34,183 bases of DNA, taken from positions 1-34,183 of the forward strand of contig JAJPHY010000042.1 of the NCBI GenBank assembly GCA_021325015.1. The letters are read 5' to 3'. The notes beneath the pieces are model-generated. The model made no database searches, was not told the DNA's origin, and saw only the letters and a list, made by a program, of their open reading frames with translations. This document shows positions 18,534 through 26,533 of the stretch, in pieces (position 1 is the stretch's first letter; every line of letters begins with the position of its first letter). Origin of the DNA: Actinomycetota bacterium (GTDB lineage: Bacteria; Actinomycetota; UBA4738; HRBIN12). A program made the translations under genes and the position numbers.

Positions 18534-18564
18534 GAGCCTCCGCCCCTCGGGCGGGGGCTCGTTT
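18534..18564 (+). terminator. Strong intrinsic-type terminator hairpin
   Basis: GAGCCTCCGCCC (18534-18545) pairs with GGGCGGGGGCTC (18549-18560) over 12 bp, one a G-T pair, with a 3-nt loop, followed by GTTT. It lies between the mini-protein and the convergent alkyltransferase stop and could serve both strands. Confidence 0.7.
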
Positions 18565-18583
18565 GCGTCCGGCTGCCGTCGCC

Positions 18584-19192
18584 TCAGCCCTGGAGCCACC
18601 CCTCCAGCCTGAGCAGCCACTCCTTGCGCCACTCGCTTCCGCCGTACCGACCGACCCCGCCGCTCGCCGGAACGACCCGGTGACAGGGGACCACGATCGG
18701 CACCGGGTTGTCGTGCAGGGCGTTTCCGGCGGCACGGGCCGCGCGAGGGCTGCCGGCGCGCTTGGCCATCTCGCCGTAGGTCGACACGGTCCCGTAGGGG
18801 ATCCGGGCCGTTTGCTCCAGGACCCTCCTCGAGAACCCCGACGGCGCGAGGGACCAGTCGACGCGGGTCTCGAAGCGGCGCCTCCGCCCCCGGAAGTACT
18901 CCTCGAACTGCCGGCGAACCGCGTCCATCCCCCGGGGGTCGGCGAGCACCCTGGGCGAGAGATCCGCGGCCAGCTCCTCGAGCACGGCCTCCTCCGGCTC
19001 CTCCGGGAAGGCGACGCGCACCACCCCGCGGGGCGTGGCCGCGACGAGGAGGGTCCCCACCGGGGAGTCCACGGTCGCGACCATGACGTCCTCCAACCGT
19101 TCGCGCCGGGCGCGTTCGACCACGCGTTCCGCGGCAAGCCGCGACGCGCGGTCCACGTCCGCCCGGCGAACCGGGTCGAGCTCTTGGATCAC
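18584..19192 (-). CDS. ogt: Methylated-DNA--protein-cysteine S-methyltransferase with N-terminal extension
   Basis: Suicide DNA-repair protein that takes the alkyl group off O6-alkylguanine; 202 aa. The C-terminal domain has IPYGTVSTYGEMA, then the active site VPCHRVVP with Cys170, then GGVGRYGGSEWRKEWLL. Residues 1-35 are a charged, helical extension (VIQELDPVRRADVDRASRLA onward) not needed for the enzyme fold. The GTG at 19192 overlaps the sigma-factor stop (GTGA) and has GGAGG just upstream, so translation is coupled. The extension and coupling suggest a regulatory link with the sigma factor, which is my inference. Confidence 0.92.
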   Translation of the reverse strand: MIQELDPVRRADVDRASRLAAERVVERARRERLEDVMVATVDSPVGTLLVAATPRGVVRVAFPEEPEEAVLEELAADLSPRVLADPRGMDAVRRQFEEYFRGRRRRFETRVDWSLAPSGFSRRVLEQTARIPYGTVSTYGEMAKRAGSPRAARAAGNALHDNPVPIVVPCHRVVPASGGVGRYGGSEWRKEWLLRLEGWLQG

Positions 19193-19686
19193 CTCGCACC
19201 TCCTGTCGCTTTCGGGGAGCCGTCGGGGGACAGCATCTCCCGGAGCTTGCGCCGGCCTTCGTACGCGCTCGCCCTCGCCGCCTCCTGCGAGCACCCGAGC
19301 GTCCGGGCGATGTCCGCGTAGGGCAAGTCCAGCACGTACCGCTGCAGGATCGCGGCCCGCTGTCGGGGCGGGAGCGACCGGACCGCGCGCCAGACCTCCG
19401 GCTCGCCGTCGGGCGACTCGGGCGCGCTCCAGTGGGGAAGGCGCTCGACCGGCACCGGGCGCCTGGCCCTCGCGCGCTCGTGGTCGATGACCTTCCGCGT
19501 CGCGATCGTGAGGACCCAGGCTCGCAGGTTGGAGTCCTCCCGCACCCGCGGGTAGGCGCGCAGGGCCGCCAGGAACGTCTCCTGGAAGCAGTCGTCCGCG
19601 TCGTGCGGCCCGACCGCGGCCAGGAGGAAGCGGTAGACCTGAGCGCGGTGCTCCTCCAGGAAGCGCGCGAACGGCGGAGGGCTCAT
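19189..19686 (-). CDS. ECF-type RNA polymerase sigma factor
   Basis: A 165-aa sigma-70 family factor. Region 2 reads FLEEHRAQVYRFLLAAVGPH followed by DADDCFQETFLAALRAY and LRAWVLTIATRKVIDHER. Region 4 reads LPPRQRAAILQRYVLDLPYA and IARTLGCSQEAARASAYEGR. No separate anti-sigma gene is next to it; instead the alkyltransferase with a helical extension is translationally coupled. The ATG at 19686 is chosen by the start of region 2; a longer frame upstream overlaps the SCO1664-like gene. It follows that gene by 43 nt on the same strand. Confidence 0.92.
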   Translation of the reverse strand: MSPPPFARFLEEHRAQVYRFLLAAVGPHDADDCFQETFLAALRAYPRVREDSNLRAWVLTIATRKVIDHERARARRPVPVERLPHWSAPESPDGEPEVWRAVRSLPPRQRAAILQRYVLDLPYADIARTLGCSQEAARASAYEGRRKLREMLSPDGSPKATGGAR

Positions 19687-19729
19687 CGCAGAGGAGAACG
19701 CCGGGAGCGCCCAGATCGTGAGACCCCGC

Positions 19730-20482
19730 TCATACGGCGGGCCAGGGGTAGGGACGGCCCGGGCCGGGTTCAGGGAACCGGCCCACCGCCAGCAGGCGCT
19801 CGAGGCGATGCCCAACGGCCGATTGCTCGGCCGGGCTGAGCAGGTCCTCCAGGGCCCGCCCGAGCCCTCCACGCCGCAGCTCGCCCGCAAGGCCCTCGAG
19901 ATCCTCCAGGAGCGGCTCGGGGACCGGCTCGCCGGCGAACTCCCAGATCACCGTGCGGAGCTTCGGCGCCTCGTGGAAGCACACGCCGTGGTCGATGACG
20001 AACAGCCGCCCGTCCTCCGAGAGCAGGCAGTGCCCGGCCTTGCGGTCGGCGTTGTTCACCACGACGTCGAAGAGGGCGATCCTGCGAAACTCGTCCCGGC
20101 GCCGCCCCTGGAGCGTGAAGTAGTGCTGGGCCGGGTCGAACGGCACGAAGAGCTGGATCGACCCCGGTCCCTCCGGTCCGTCGCGGAGCGTCGTCGGTGG
20201 CACCCACGGCCAGCCCAGCGCACGGGCGACGAGGTACGCGGCCGTCTCCCGGTTGCAGAGCGTCCCTTCGGGAAAGTCCCAGAGCGGAGCCTCGAGCGCC
20301 CTGGGCTTGTACACGGCGAGGGTCTCCGAGCGGCCGTCGCGCACGCGCGCGAGGAACGTGCCGTTCGAGGACCTCGGCAGCAGGCCGAGGATCTCGATCT
20401 CGCCCGCGGACAGGAGCGCCAGGGCGTCCTCGGCCGAACCGGTCAGGCCGACGGGCGACCGTGACCGTTCATCGCCGGACAC
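19730..20482 (-). CDS. SCO1664-like protein (PI3/PI4-kinase-like fold)
   Basis: A 250-aa protein of the actinobacterial SCO1664 family, distantly like phosphatidylinositol 3/4-kinases. Visible kinase-like elements are LAVYKPRALEAPLWDFPEGT (nucleotide lysine region), the catalytic-loop block DVVVNNADRKAGH and the metal-site block FVIDHGVCFHEAPKLRTVIW. Substrate unknown. The GTG at 20482 overlaps DUF3090 by 40 nt in another frame; no later start would keep the N-terminus intact. It belongs to a phosphatase-DUF3090-SCO1664 block that recurs in actinobacteria, often near mycothiol ligase mshC; here a sigma factor follows instead. Confidence 0.85.
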   Translation of the reverse strand: MSGDERSRSPVGLTGSAEDALALLSAGEIEILGLLPRSSNGTFLARVRDGRSETLAVYKPRALEAPLWDFPEGTLCNRETAAYLVARALGWPWVPPTTLRDGPEGPGSIQLFVPFDPAQHYFTLQGRRRDEFRRIALFDVVVNNADRKAGHCLLSEDGRLFVIDHGVCFHEAPKLRTVIWEFAGEPVPEPLLEDLEGLAGELRRGGLGRALEDLLSPAEQSAVGHRLERLLAVGRFPEPGPGRPYPWPAV

Positions 20483-20967
20483 GTGTGACCTTCCGGGTCG
20501 ATCGGGTTCCCGCAGAACTGGCACCGCGGCCGGCCGCGCGCGGCCACCGCGGCGCCGTGTCGGGACAGCGCCAGCATCTGCTCCCTCGTCGCCCACAGGC
20601 GGATCCGCTCGGCCTGCGGGAGCTCCGACGGCGTCTCCGCCTCGTCTTCGTCCTCGGGAACGAGCTCCTCGAGCTCCAGCATGATCAGGTCCCGGTCCTC
20701 CTCGTAGCCGATCGAGAGACGTCCGACCTGCCACACCGGCTCGAGGGGCTCCTCGAGCTCCAGCTCCTCCTCGCTCGGTCCGCTGGCCGTCTCCTTGTCG
20801 ATGCGGGAGAGGATGTCCAGGATCGAGGCGGCGAGCAGCTCCACCTGCTGCTTCTCGATGAGCACCGTGAACATCTCGGTTCCGCTGCGTGCCTGCAGGT
20901 AAAAGGTCCGGTGCCCGGGCTCTCCGACGGCTCCCGCGGTGATTCGATCGACGCGCTCGAGCTCCAT
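20443..20967 (-). CDS. DUF3090 family protein with C-terminal zinc-binding tail
   Basis: A 174-aa protein of unknown function found in actinobacteria and some Chloroflexi. The N-terminal half has a beta-rich start (TFYLQARSGTEMFTVLIEKQ) and a helix (ELLAASILDILSRIDKET), with an acidic middle. The end carries CQFCGNPIDPEGHTCPAMNG, a likely zinc site with three cysteines and histidine. It sits between the histidine phosphatase (4-nt gap) and the SCO1664-like gene (40-nt overlap), so the three products probably act together. The ATG has GGGAGGA upstream. Confidence 0.88.
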   Translation of the reverse strand: MELERVDRITAGAVGEPGHRTFYLQARSGTEMFTVLIEKQQVELLAASILDILSRIDKETASGPSEEELELEEPLEPVWQVGRLSIGYEEDRDLIMLELEELVPEDEDEAETPSELPQAERIRLWATREQMLALSRHGAAVAARGRPRCQFCGNPIDPEGHTCPAMNGHGRPSA

Positions 20968-20971
20968 CCGG

Positions 20972-21622
20972 CTATCCTCCCACCTTCGCCCGGCCCGCCC
21001 TCCGCCGCCTGCGCGGCTTGAGCGCGGAGAGGTCGCCGGTGTCGTTGACTTTGTGGATCACGCGGGGCCCGTCGCCGAGAGCGACCACCGACACCGAGGC
21101 CGGATCGACGACGAGGCGCTGGAACAGGTCCGGATGGATTCCCGCGAAGTGGGCGAGGAGCAGCCTGATCACGTCGGCGTGCGAGACGACCGCCACCGTG
21201 TCCCGCGGGTGGGCGAGCGCGATGCGCTCGACCTCGCGGAGCGCTCGGTCCTGGACCTCGAGGTAGCTCTCCCCGTCGGGGAATCGCACGGTCGAGGGGG
21301 CGGTCTGCACCGCCCTCCAGAGCTTGGTCCGGCGGAGCTGCGCGAGAGTTCGATCGGTCCACGCCCCGAACCGGATCTCCCCCAGGTCGTCCCGGCCCCG
21401 GACGGCCAGCCCCCGCGCCTCGGCGAGCGGGCGTGCGGTCTCCAGACACCGCTCGAGCGGGCTCGAGTAGACCGCCGCGATGGGGACGCCGTCCAGGCGC
21501 TCGGCCAGGCGCTCCGCCTGCTCGCGTCCGCGATCCGACAGGTGGACGCCCGGCAGCCAGCCGGTGAGCCGCCTGCCGGCGACGTCGGTATGCCCGTGTC
21601 GGACGAGCAGCAGGAGCGTCAT
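20972..21622 (-). CDS. Histidine phosphatase family protein (phosphoglycerate-mutase-like)
   Basis: A 216-aa phosphohydrolase of the branch that accompanies DUF3090 in actinobacteria. The phosphohistidine motif LVRHGHT is at residues 6-12; other catalytic elements are AAVYSSPLERCLETARPLAE, an Asp/Glu block LGEIRFGAW and the second His in VAVVSHADVIRLLLAHFAG. The tail is Lys/Arg-rich. The substrate is not clear; it is unlikely to be a housekeeping phosphoglycerate mutase. The ATG at 21622 is 6 nt from a TATCCT box with no ribosome site, so I rejected the longer upstream frame. Confidence 0.92.
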   Translation of the reverse strand: MTLLLLVRHGHTDVAGRRLTGWLPGVHLSDRGREQAERLAERLDGVPIAAVYSSPLERCLETARPLAEARGLAVRGRDDLGEIRFGAWTDRTLAQLRRTKLWRAVQTAPSTVRFPDGESYLEVQDRALREVERIALAHPRDTVAVVSHADVIRLLLAHFAGIHPDLFQRLVVDPASVSVVALGDGPRVIHKVNDTGDLSALKPRRRRRAGRAKVGG

Positions 21623-21628
21623 CGACGC

Positions 21629-21634
21629 AGGATA
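21629..21634 (-). promoter_or_regulatory. Putative leaderless -10 box of the phosphatase-DUF3090-SCO1664 operon
   Basis: TATCCT on the minus strand, 6 nt before the ATG at 21622. Confidence 0.5.
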
Positions 21635-21671
21635 GCGCCGGGTGGTGCCCGCGGCCTCAGGGCGAGGGCGG

Positions 21672-22046
21672 TCAAAACAGCACGCAGCAGCGAGACGGGT
21701 CGGGGCTGAGCTCGACGCGGAGGGCGTCCGACCCCAACCCGGAGAGCAGGGCCGTCGCGGGTTCGCTCCCCGAGCGTTCGAGCGCGACGGCAAGCAGTCG
21801 GGCCAGGAAGCGGTACCGCCTGGGCGGGAGGGAGACGTCCATCTCGAGCGCCGAGCGGCGGTGGAGCCAACTCGGTGCCTTCGCGGGAACCGCGCTCGCG
21901 ATCCCACCGGGCTGCTGGACTGGCTCGCAATGGTGCCCGGCTCCCGAAAGCGCCGCTGGGCCACCCGGCACAGCTCGCCCAGGTGGCGGCGCTCGCCGTC
22001 TTCGTGGTCGACGCCGTCGTGCGCTGGTCCGGACGCGGGCGGGTCC
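21672..22046 (-). other. Possible degenerate gene between phoR and the histidine phosphatase
   Basis: No intact gene is recognised here. On the minus strand two segments have GC-rich third positions typical of coding DNA, but in different frames: about 22020-21920 (protein-like GERRHLGELCRVAQRRFREP) and 21842-21672 (MDVSLPPRRYRFLARLLAVA to a stop at 21672, ending CCVLF). A frameshift between them would explain this. A 99-codon frame covers the second segment, but its first half has AT-rich third positions. I do not recognise a family. Confidence 0.3.
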
Positions 22047-23195
22047 TCACTCCGATCGGAGGACCGGCAGGCGCACGACGAACGTCGTCCCCCGACCGAG
22101 CTCGCTCCGAACGTGCACGGTGCCGCCGTGGTTCTCCACCACGTGCTTGACGATCGAGAGGCCGAGCCCCGTGCCGCCGGTCTCCCGAGACCGCGCCCGA
22201 TCCACCCGGTAGAAGCGCTCGAAGATGCGGGGGAGGTCGCGGCTCGGGATGCCGATCCCCGTGTCCTCGACCGACAGGACCATGAGCCCGTTCTCGGAGC
22301 CGACCGAGACCTCGACGGCTCCGCCGGGCCTCGTGTACCGGATGGCGTTGTCGACCAGGTTGCGGATCAGGAGCGAGAGATCGCGGGGAGACCCTCGGAC
22401 CCGCCCCACCGCCTCCGACCGGATCGAGAGCCGGATGCCGCTCTCCGCGGCCGCGCGCTGGAACCGCTCCGCCTCCTCGCGGAGCAGCGCGTCCAGCGCC
22501 ACCTCCTCGTCCAGGTCGCTCCCTCCCTCGAGACGGGACAGGTCCAGGAGATCCGACACGATGCGCGAGAGCCGTATGGCCTCGCGCTCGAGCTGCTCGG
22601 CAAAGCGCGGGACGGCCGCGGGGTCGTCCCGCGCCGACGTCCTGAGGGTCTCCGCGGCCGCGCGGATGGACGCGGCGGGCGTCTTGAGCTCGTGGGAGGC
22701 GTTGGCCACGAAGTCGCGGCGGATGCTCTCGGTCCGCCTGGCCTCGGTCACGTCCCTGACCACGAGCAGGACCGAGCCGTCCCCGACCGGGATCGCGGAG
22801 GCCCGGAGCCAGCGGCTCGGCGCTCCGGTCTCGAGCTCGAGCGAGTGGGTCTGGCCGTCGGCGGCTGCCCCCCGGATGATCGCCTGCAGCCCGAGGGGCG
22901 TGAGGCCGGATAGGGTCGCCGGACGCGTCCCCAGGTGGCGTTCCGCCGCCGCGTTGATGAGCCGGATCCCCCCGACCGGGCTCACGAGCAGCACGCCCTC
23001 CTCCATGGAGGACAGCACGGTCTCCATGGCCCGCCGCTCCTCGTCCAGGTCGGCGAGGCGGTTCGTCAGGTTCTCGACCCGTCGGCCGAGGGTCTCGGAC
23101 GAGCGCCGGGCGCGCTCGGAGGCTCGGAGCTGGGTGACGGCGAAGCCGAGCGCGAGGATCGCGAGGACCACGGCCACGGCGAGCAGCTTCTCCAC
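22047..23195 (-). CDS. phoR: Phosphate-sensing histidine kinase PhoR/SenX3-like
   Basis: Sensor kinase, 382 aa, that should phosphorylate the PhoB-like regulator encoded at the far end of the pst operon. One membrane helix (about 5-22), a coiled coil (26-63), a PAS domain (about 63-150), HisKA with His168 in VANASHELKTP, and the ATPase domain with NLVDNAIRYTRPGG, VEDTGIGIP and RETGGTGLGLSIVKH. A single helix with no large outer loop fits SenX3/PhoR kinases that sense through Pst-PhoU rather than an external ligand. The GTG at 23195 is 6 nt from CATACT; a longer frame upstream would run into the Pho-box region. Confidence 0.93.
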   Translation of the reverse strand: MEKLLAVAVVLAILALGFAVTQLRASERARRSSETLGRRVENLTNRLADLDEERRAMETVLSSMEEGVLLVSPVGGIRLINAAAERHLGTRPATLSGLTPLGLQAIIRGAAADGQTHSLELETGAPSRWLRASAIPVGDGSVLLVVRDVTEARRTESIRRDFVANASHELKTPAASIRAAAETLRTSARDDPAAVPRFAEQLEREAIRLSRIVSDLLDLSRLEGGSDLDEEVALDALLREEAERFQRAAAESGIRLSIRSEAVGRVRGSPRDLSLLIRNLVDNAIRYTRPGGAVEVSVGSENGLMVLSVEDTGIGIPSRDLPRIFERFYRVDRARSRETGGTGLGLSIVKHVVENHGGTVHVRSELGRGTTFVVRLPVLRSE

Positions 23196-23267
23196 GTCTC
23201 CAGTATGAAGAGGCGGACCCCGCCCCGACCGGCCCCGGGCGGAGGCCGCGCCGACCCTTCCGAGCCC

Positions 23268-23289
23268 GTTCACCTCCCGTTCATCCACG
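23268..23289 (+). promoter_or_regulatory. Tandem Pho-box-like repeats in the phoR-pstS intergenic region
   Basis: Two adjacent 11-nt units, GTTCACCTCCC and GTTCATCCACG, match the direct-repeat pattern bound by actinobacterial PhoP/RegX3-type regulators. A possible -10 box TAGCGT follows at 23317-23322. The site lies between the divergent phoR and pstS and could serve both. Confidence 0.65.
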
Positions 23290-23309
23290 GGCCAGCGGCC
23301 GGACAACGA

Positions 23310-23400
23310 GGCTCACTAGCGTGAGCCCCGATGACGGGCACGACCTGCAGGTCGATGACGGGAGAACGGCCGGCGCCCCCTCTCCGGGCCGTTCTCCCGT
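23310..23400 (+). promoter_or_regulatory. Three consecutive inverted repeats in the pstS leader
   Basis: GGCTCAC-N4-GTGAGCC (23310-23327) overlaps TAGCGT. CGACCTGCAGGTCG is a perfect 14-nt palindrome (23341-23354). ACGGGAGAACGGCC (23358-23371) pairs perfectly over 14 bp with GGCCGTTCTCCCGT (23387-23400) around a 15-nt loop. The last is as strong as a terminator stem but has no T-run, so I read it as a structured leader or attenuator. Confidence 0.6.
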
Positions 23401-23439
23401 TCGCTCGTCCGGTGGAGCCAGGTGGAGCGAGGAGGAGCG

Positions 23440-24573
23440 ATGGGTAGGAAGGGCAAGTGGGCGGTGGTGGCGGCCCTCTCGGCGTTTGCGGTCGTCGGTG
23501 CCGCGTGTTCGAGCAACAGCGACGCCGCATCGGGCGGGGGTGGTGGGAACGGCGGTGGATCCAGCCCGTTCGAGGGCGTCGCGATGACTGGCGCGGGGGC
23601 GACCTTCCCCGACCCGGTGTACGAGTACTGGTTCAAGACCTTCCAGAGCATGGAGCCCGGCGCCAAGATCAACTACCAGGCCATCGGCTCCGGTGGGGGG
23701 ATCGAGCAGCTCCAGCAGAAGACCGTGGACTTCGGCGCCTCCGACGCCCCACTGCAGAGCACGGACATCACCGGTTTCGGCAGCACGACGATCCTCCAGT
23801 TCCCCACGGTGCTCGGCGGAGTGGCCGTCGCGTACAACCTCAAGGATGTGAGCGATCCGCTCAAGTTCGACGGGTCCACCGTGGCGGACATCTTCCTCGG
23901 CAAGGTCAAGAGTTGGAACGATCCGGCGATCACGTCGCTGAACCCCAGCGTGACCCTCCCCGACAAGCCGATCCAGGTGTGCCACCGCGCCGACGAGTCG
24001 GGCACGACCTTCGTGTTCACCAACTGGCTGTCGCAGGAGAGTCCCGAATGGCAGTCCAAGGTGGGTGCCGACAAGGCGGTGCAATGGCCGGTCGGCAACG
24101 GTGGGAACGGCAACGACGGCGTGGCTGCCTGCATCTCCCAGTCCGACGGCGCCATCGGGTACGTGGAGTATCAGTACGCGGTGACGACGGACCTCGGGGT
24201 GGCGCTCATCAAGGGCAAGAACAGCAGCGACTTCGTGGCGCCGTCGGTCGAGTCGATCAGCGCCGCGGCCGGGGGGCTCACGCTGCCGATCCAGCCGACG
24301 ACGAACGTGCTGAACTCGGATGCCCCAGGGGCCTACCCGATCAGCTCCACCACGTACCTGTTGGTCCCTCAGGATCTGACCCCGCTGGGCAGGGACAAGG
24401 CCCAGACGCTCGTCGACTTCCTGTATTGGGCGCTCACGAAGGGCCAGTCGCTCGTGAAGGCACTCAACTACGCCCCGCTTCCAGACGCAGTGGCGCAGGC
24501 AGATCTGAAGCAGCTCGACCAGCTCGAGTTCGACGGGAGCACGCTGGCGCCGTCGGCGTCCGTGACGAGTTGA
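23440..24573 (+). CDS. pstS: Phosphate ABC transporter substrate-binding lipoprotein PstS
   Basis: High-affinity phosphate-binding lipoprotein, 377 aa. Signal peptide with lipobox GAAC (Cys23), a Gly/Ser linker, then the PstS core: GAGATFPDPVYEYWFKTFQ, IGSGGGIEQLQQKTVDFGAS (phosphate-contacting loop) and RADESGTTFVFTNWL. The ATG at 23440 has a GAGGAGGAG ribosome site just upstream and puts the signal peptide first, so I rejected the slightly longer start. First gene of the pst operon, behind Pho-box-like repeats and a structured leader. Confidence 0.96.
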   Translation: MGRKGKWAVVAALSAFAVVGAACSSNSDAASGGGGGNGGGSSPFEGVAMTGAGATFPDPVYEYWFKTFQSMEPGAKINYQAIGSGGGIEQLQQKTVDFGASDAPLQSTDITGFGSTTILQFPTVLGGVAVAYNLKDVSDPLKFDGSTVADIFLGKVKSWNDPAITSLNPSVTLPDKPIQVCHRADESGTTFVFTNWLSQESPEWQSKVGADKAVQWPVGNGGNGNDGVAACISQSDGAIGYVEYQYAVTTDLGVALIKGKNSSDFVAPSVESISAAAGGLTLPIQPTTNVLNSDAPGAYPISSTTYLLVPQDLTPLGRDKAQTLVDFLYWALTKGQSLVKALNYAPLPDAVAQADLKQLDQLEFDGSTLAPSASVTS

Positions 24574-24608
24574 AGGATCCGCAGCGGACTGGGATCGGCA
24601 GTCCCGTG

Positions 24609-25661
24609 ATGGGCGCATCCGACGCGCCGATCGTCGAGAAGGCGGGTGCGCCGGCACGCCGTCGCGGACGCACCCGCGTCGGCGATGCCGTCTTCAAGGG
24701 TATGACCAGGATCGTGGCGTTCGGCCTCGTGATGTTGCTCGTACTCATGATCGGGGTGCTCGCCGCCGACGGCGTGCGGCCCTTCCGCGAGTTCGGGTGG
24801 CGGTTCCTCATCGGTCGCAACTGGAACCCGGTGGCGGGTCGCCAGAGCTTCGGGGCCCTTCCGTTCATCTACGGAACGGTCGTGACCTCCACCATCGCCA
24901 TCGTCCTCGCGGTCCCTGTGGCCGTGGGTCTCGCACTCCTACTGAACGAGGTCGCGAGAGGGTGGCTTGCGAACATCGTCGCCGTCCTGGTCGATCTACT
25001 CGCGGCGATCCCGAGCGTCGTGTTCGGGCTGTGGGGGGTCTTCGTGCTCCAGCCGGCGATGGACCGGACGATCGAGCCGTTTCTCGCCAACACGGTTGGC
25101 AAGGTACCGCTTGTGGGCCCGTTGTTTCGGGCGAACGTGAGCGGGGGCTTTCAGGGCGGCGATGTGTTTACGGCCGGCGTGATCCTTGCGGTCATGATCG
25201 TGCCGATCGTGACCGCGGTGGGTCGTGAGGTCGTGTCCACGGTTCCCCGGGACCTCCGTGAGGCGGCCCTGGCCCTGGGGTCGACGAGATTCGAGATGGT
25301 CCGGATGGCGGTGCTGCCGTATTCGCGGAGTGGGATCGTCGGCGCCTCGATGCTGGGCCTGGGTCGAGCGCTCGGCGAGACGATTGCCGTGGCGATGGTG
25401 GTCGGCAACTCGCTCGGCATCCACGTCTCGTTGTTCAACGGCGGCTACACGATCCCGGCGGTCATCGCCAACGAGTTCAGAGAGGCGAGCAGCGAGGGGC
25501 TGCACAAGGCCTCACTCCTCGCCCTGGCGCTCATCCTGATCGCGATCGCGCTCATGTTCGCAGCGCTCTCACGGCTGTTGGTGCGGCGCTCGGCGGCGTT
25601 GGTGTCGGGAGGGCCGGCGCCCCCGGCGACCGAGCTCGCCCGGCTCGAGGGGGCCGCGTGA
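24609..25661 (+). CDS. pstC: Phosphate ABC transporter permease PstC
   Basis: Inner-membrane permease, 350 aa, forming the phosphate channel with PstA. A basic cytoplasmic start is followed by about six helices. The EAA-type loop reads [20 protein letters not shown], with [18 protein letters not shown] after it, a PstC hallmark. The ATG at 24609 is 35 nt after pstS; the small inverted repeat GGACTG/CAGTCC (24586-24604) lies between. No strong ribosome site is seen, so the start could also be the GTG at 24606. The stop overlaps pstA in a GTGA. Confidence 0.95.
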   Translation: MGASDAPIVEKAGAPARRRGRTRVGDAVFKGMTRIVAFGLVMLLVLMIGVLAADGVRPFREFGWRFLIGRNWNPVAGRQSFGALPFIYGTVVTSTIAIVLAVPVAVGLALLLNEVARGWLANIVAVLVDLLAAIPSVVFGLWGVFVLQPAMDRTIEPFLANTVGKVPLVGPLFRANVSGGFQGGDVFTAGVILAVMIVPIVTAVGREVVSTVPRDLREAALALGSTRFEMVRMAVLPYSRSGIVGASMLGLGRALGETIAVAMVVGNSLGIHVSLFNGGYTIPAVIANEFREASSEGLHKASLLALALILIAIALMFAALSRLLVRRSAALVSGGPAPPATELARLEGAA

Positions 25662-26533
25662 TTCCCGCGGCCGGCGTCGTCCGTTCGCCCGGGGTCAGCC
25701 GCGCACGCAGGATCCGCGACCGCGCGTTCACGGCGGGCGTCTGGGCCTGCGGGGCGATCGCCCTGCTGCCGCTCATGCTGATCTTCGCCTTCGTGATCGG
25801 GAAGGGAGCTGCCGCTCTCAATCTCGACTTCTTCACCAAGGAGCCCAATCCCCCAGGCGTCCCGGGCGGCGGCATCGTCCAGGCCTTCATCGGGACCGGA
25901 ATGATCATGGGGCTCGCGATCGCGTTCTCGGTTCCGCTTGGCCTGCTGACGGGCATCTACCTCGCCGAGTACGGACGGGGGAGGACGGCGGGCTTCGTGC
26001 GATTCATTGCCGAGATCCTCCTGTCCACCCCGTCGATCGTGGCCGGCGCTTTCGTTTGGGCGGTGGTCGTCGTGGCGATGGGGACGTTCTCGGCGATCGC
26101 CGCCTCGATCGCGCTGACCGTGCTCATGTGGCCGATCCTCACGAGAGCGACGGAGGAGATTCTCCGCCTGGTGCCGGACGACCTGCGCGAGGCGGGCCTG
26201 GCCCTCGGTCTGGCACGGTGGCGGGTCATCCTGAGGGTGGTGGTTCCGACAGCCGGCTCCGGCATCTTCACCGCGATCATGCTCGCCGTCGCCCGCGGGA
26301 TGGGCGAGACGGCGCCGATCCTGCTCACGGCCCTGGGGAACGACTTCGTGAACACCAATCCGGGAGCTCCGACCGATGCCGTCCCGCTCCGCATCTACTT
26401 CTACGCGGGCTCGCCGGTCGTCCAGTTCCACGCGCTCGCCTGGGGCGGCGCCATCACCTTGCTCGCCGCGGTGCTGGTACTGTCCATCACGGCTCGAGTG
26501 CTGTCGCACCGACAGCTGAAGAGGGTCCACTGA
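25658..26533 (+). CDS. pstA: Phosphate ABC transporter permease PstA
   Basis: Second permease of the phosphate importer, 291 aa, about six helices. Family blocks: [33 protein letters not shown], the EAA loop [20 protein letters not shown] and [17 protein letters not shown]. Its GTG start overlaps the pstC stop by 4 nt and its TGA overlaps the pstB ATG by 1 nt, so the whole block is translationally coupled. Confidence 0.96.
   Translation: MIPAAGVVRSPGVSRARRIRDRAFTAGVWACGAIALLPLMLIFAFVIGKGAAALNLDFFTKEPNPPGVPGGGIVQAFIGTGMIMGLAIAFSVPLGLLTGIYLAEYGRGRTAGFVRFIAEILLSTPSIVAGAFVWAVVVVAMGTFSAIAASIALTVLMWPILTRATEEILRLVPDDLREAGLALGLARWRVILRVVVPTAGSGIFTAIMLAVARGMGETAPILLTALGNDFVNTNPGAPTDAVPLRIYFYAGSPVVQFHALAWGGAITLLAAVLVLSITARVLSHRQLKRVH

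Noticed and set aside
23358-23400. Terminator in the pstS leader
   Set aside because: The stem is strong enough, but there is no T-run, it lies upstream of the first gene and no plus-strand gene precedes it; treated as a leader structure.
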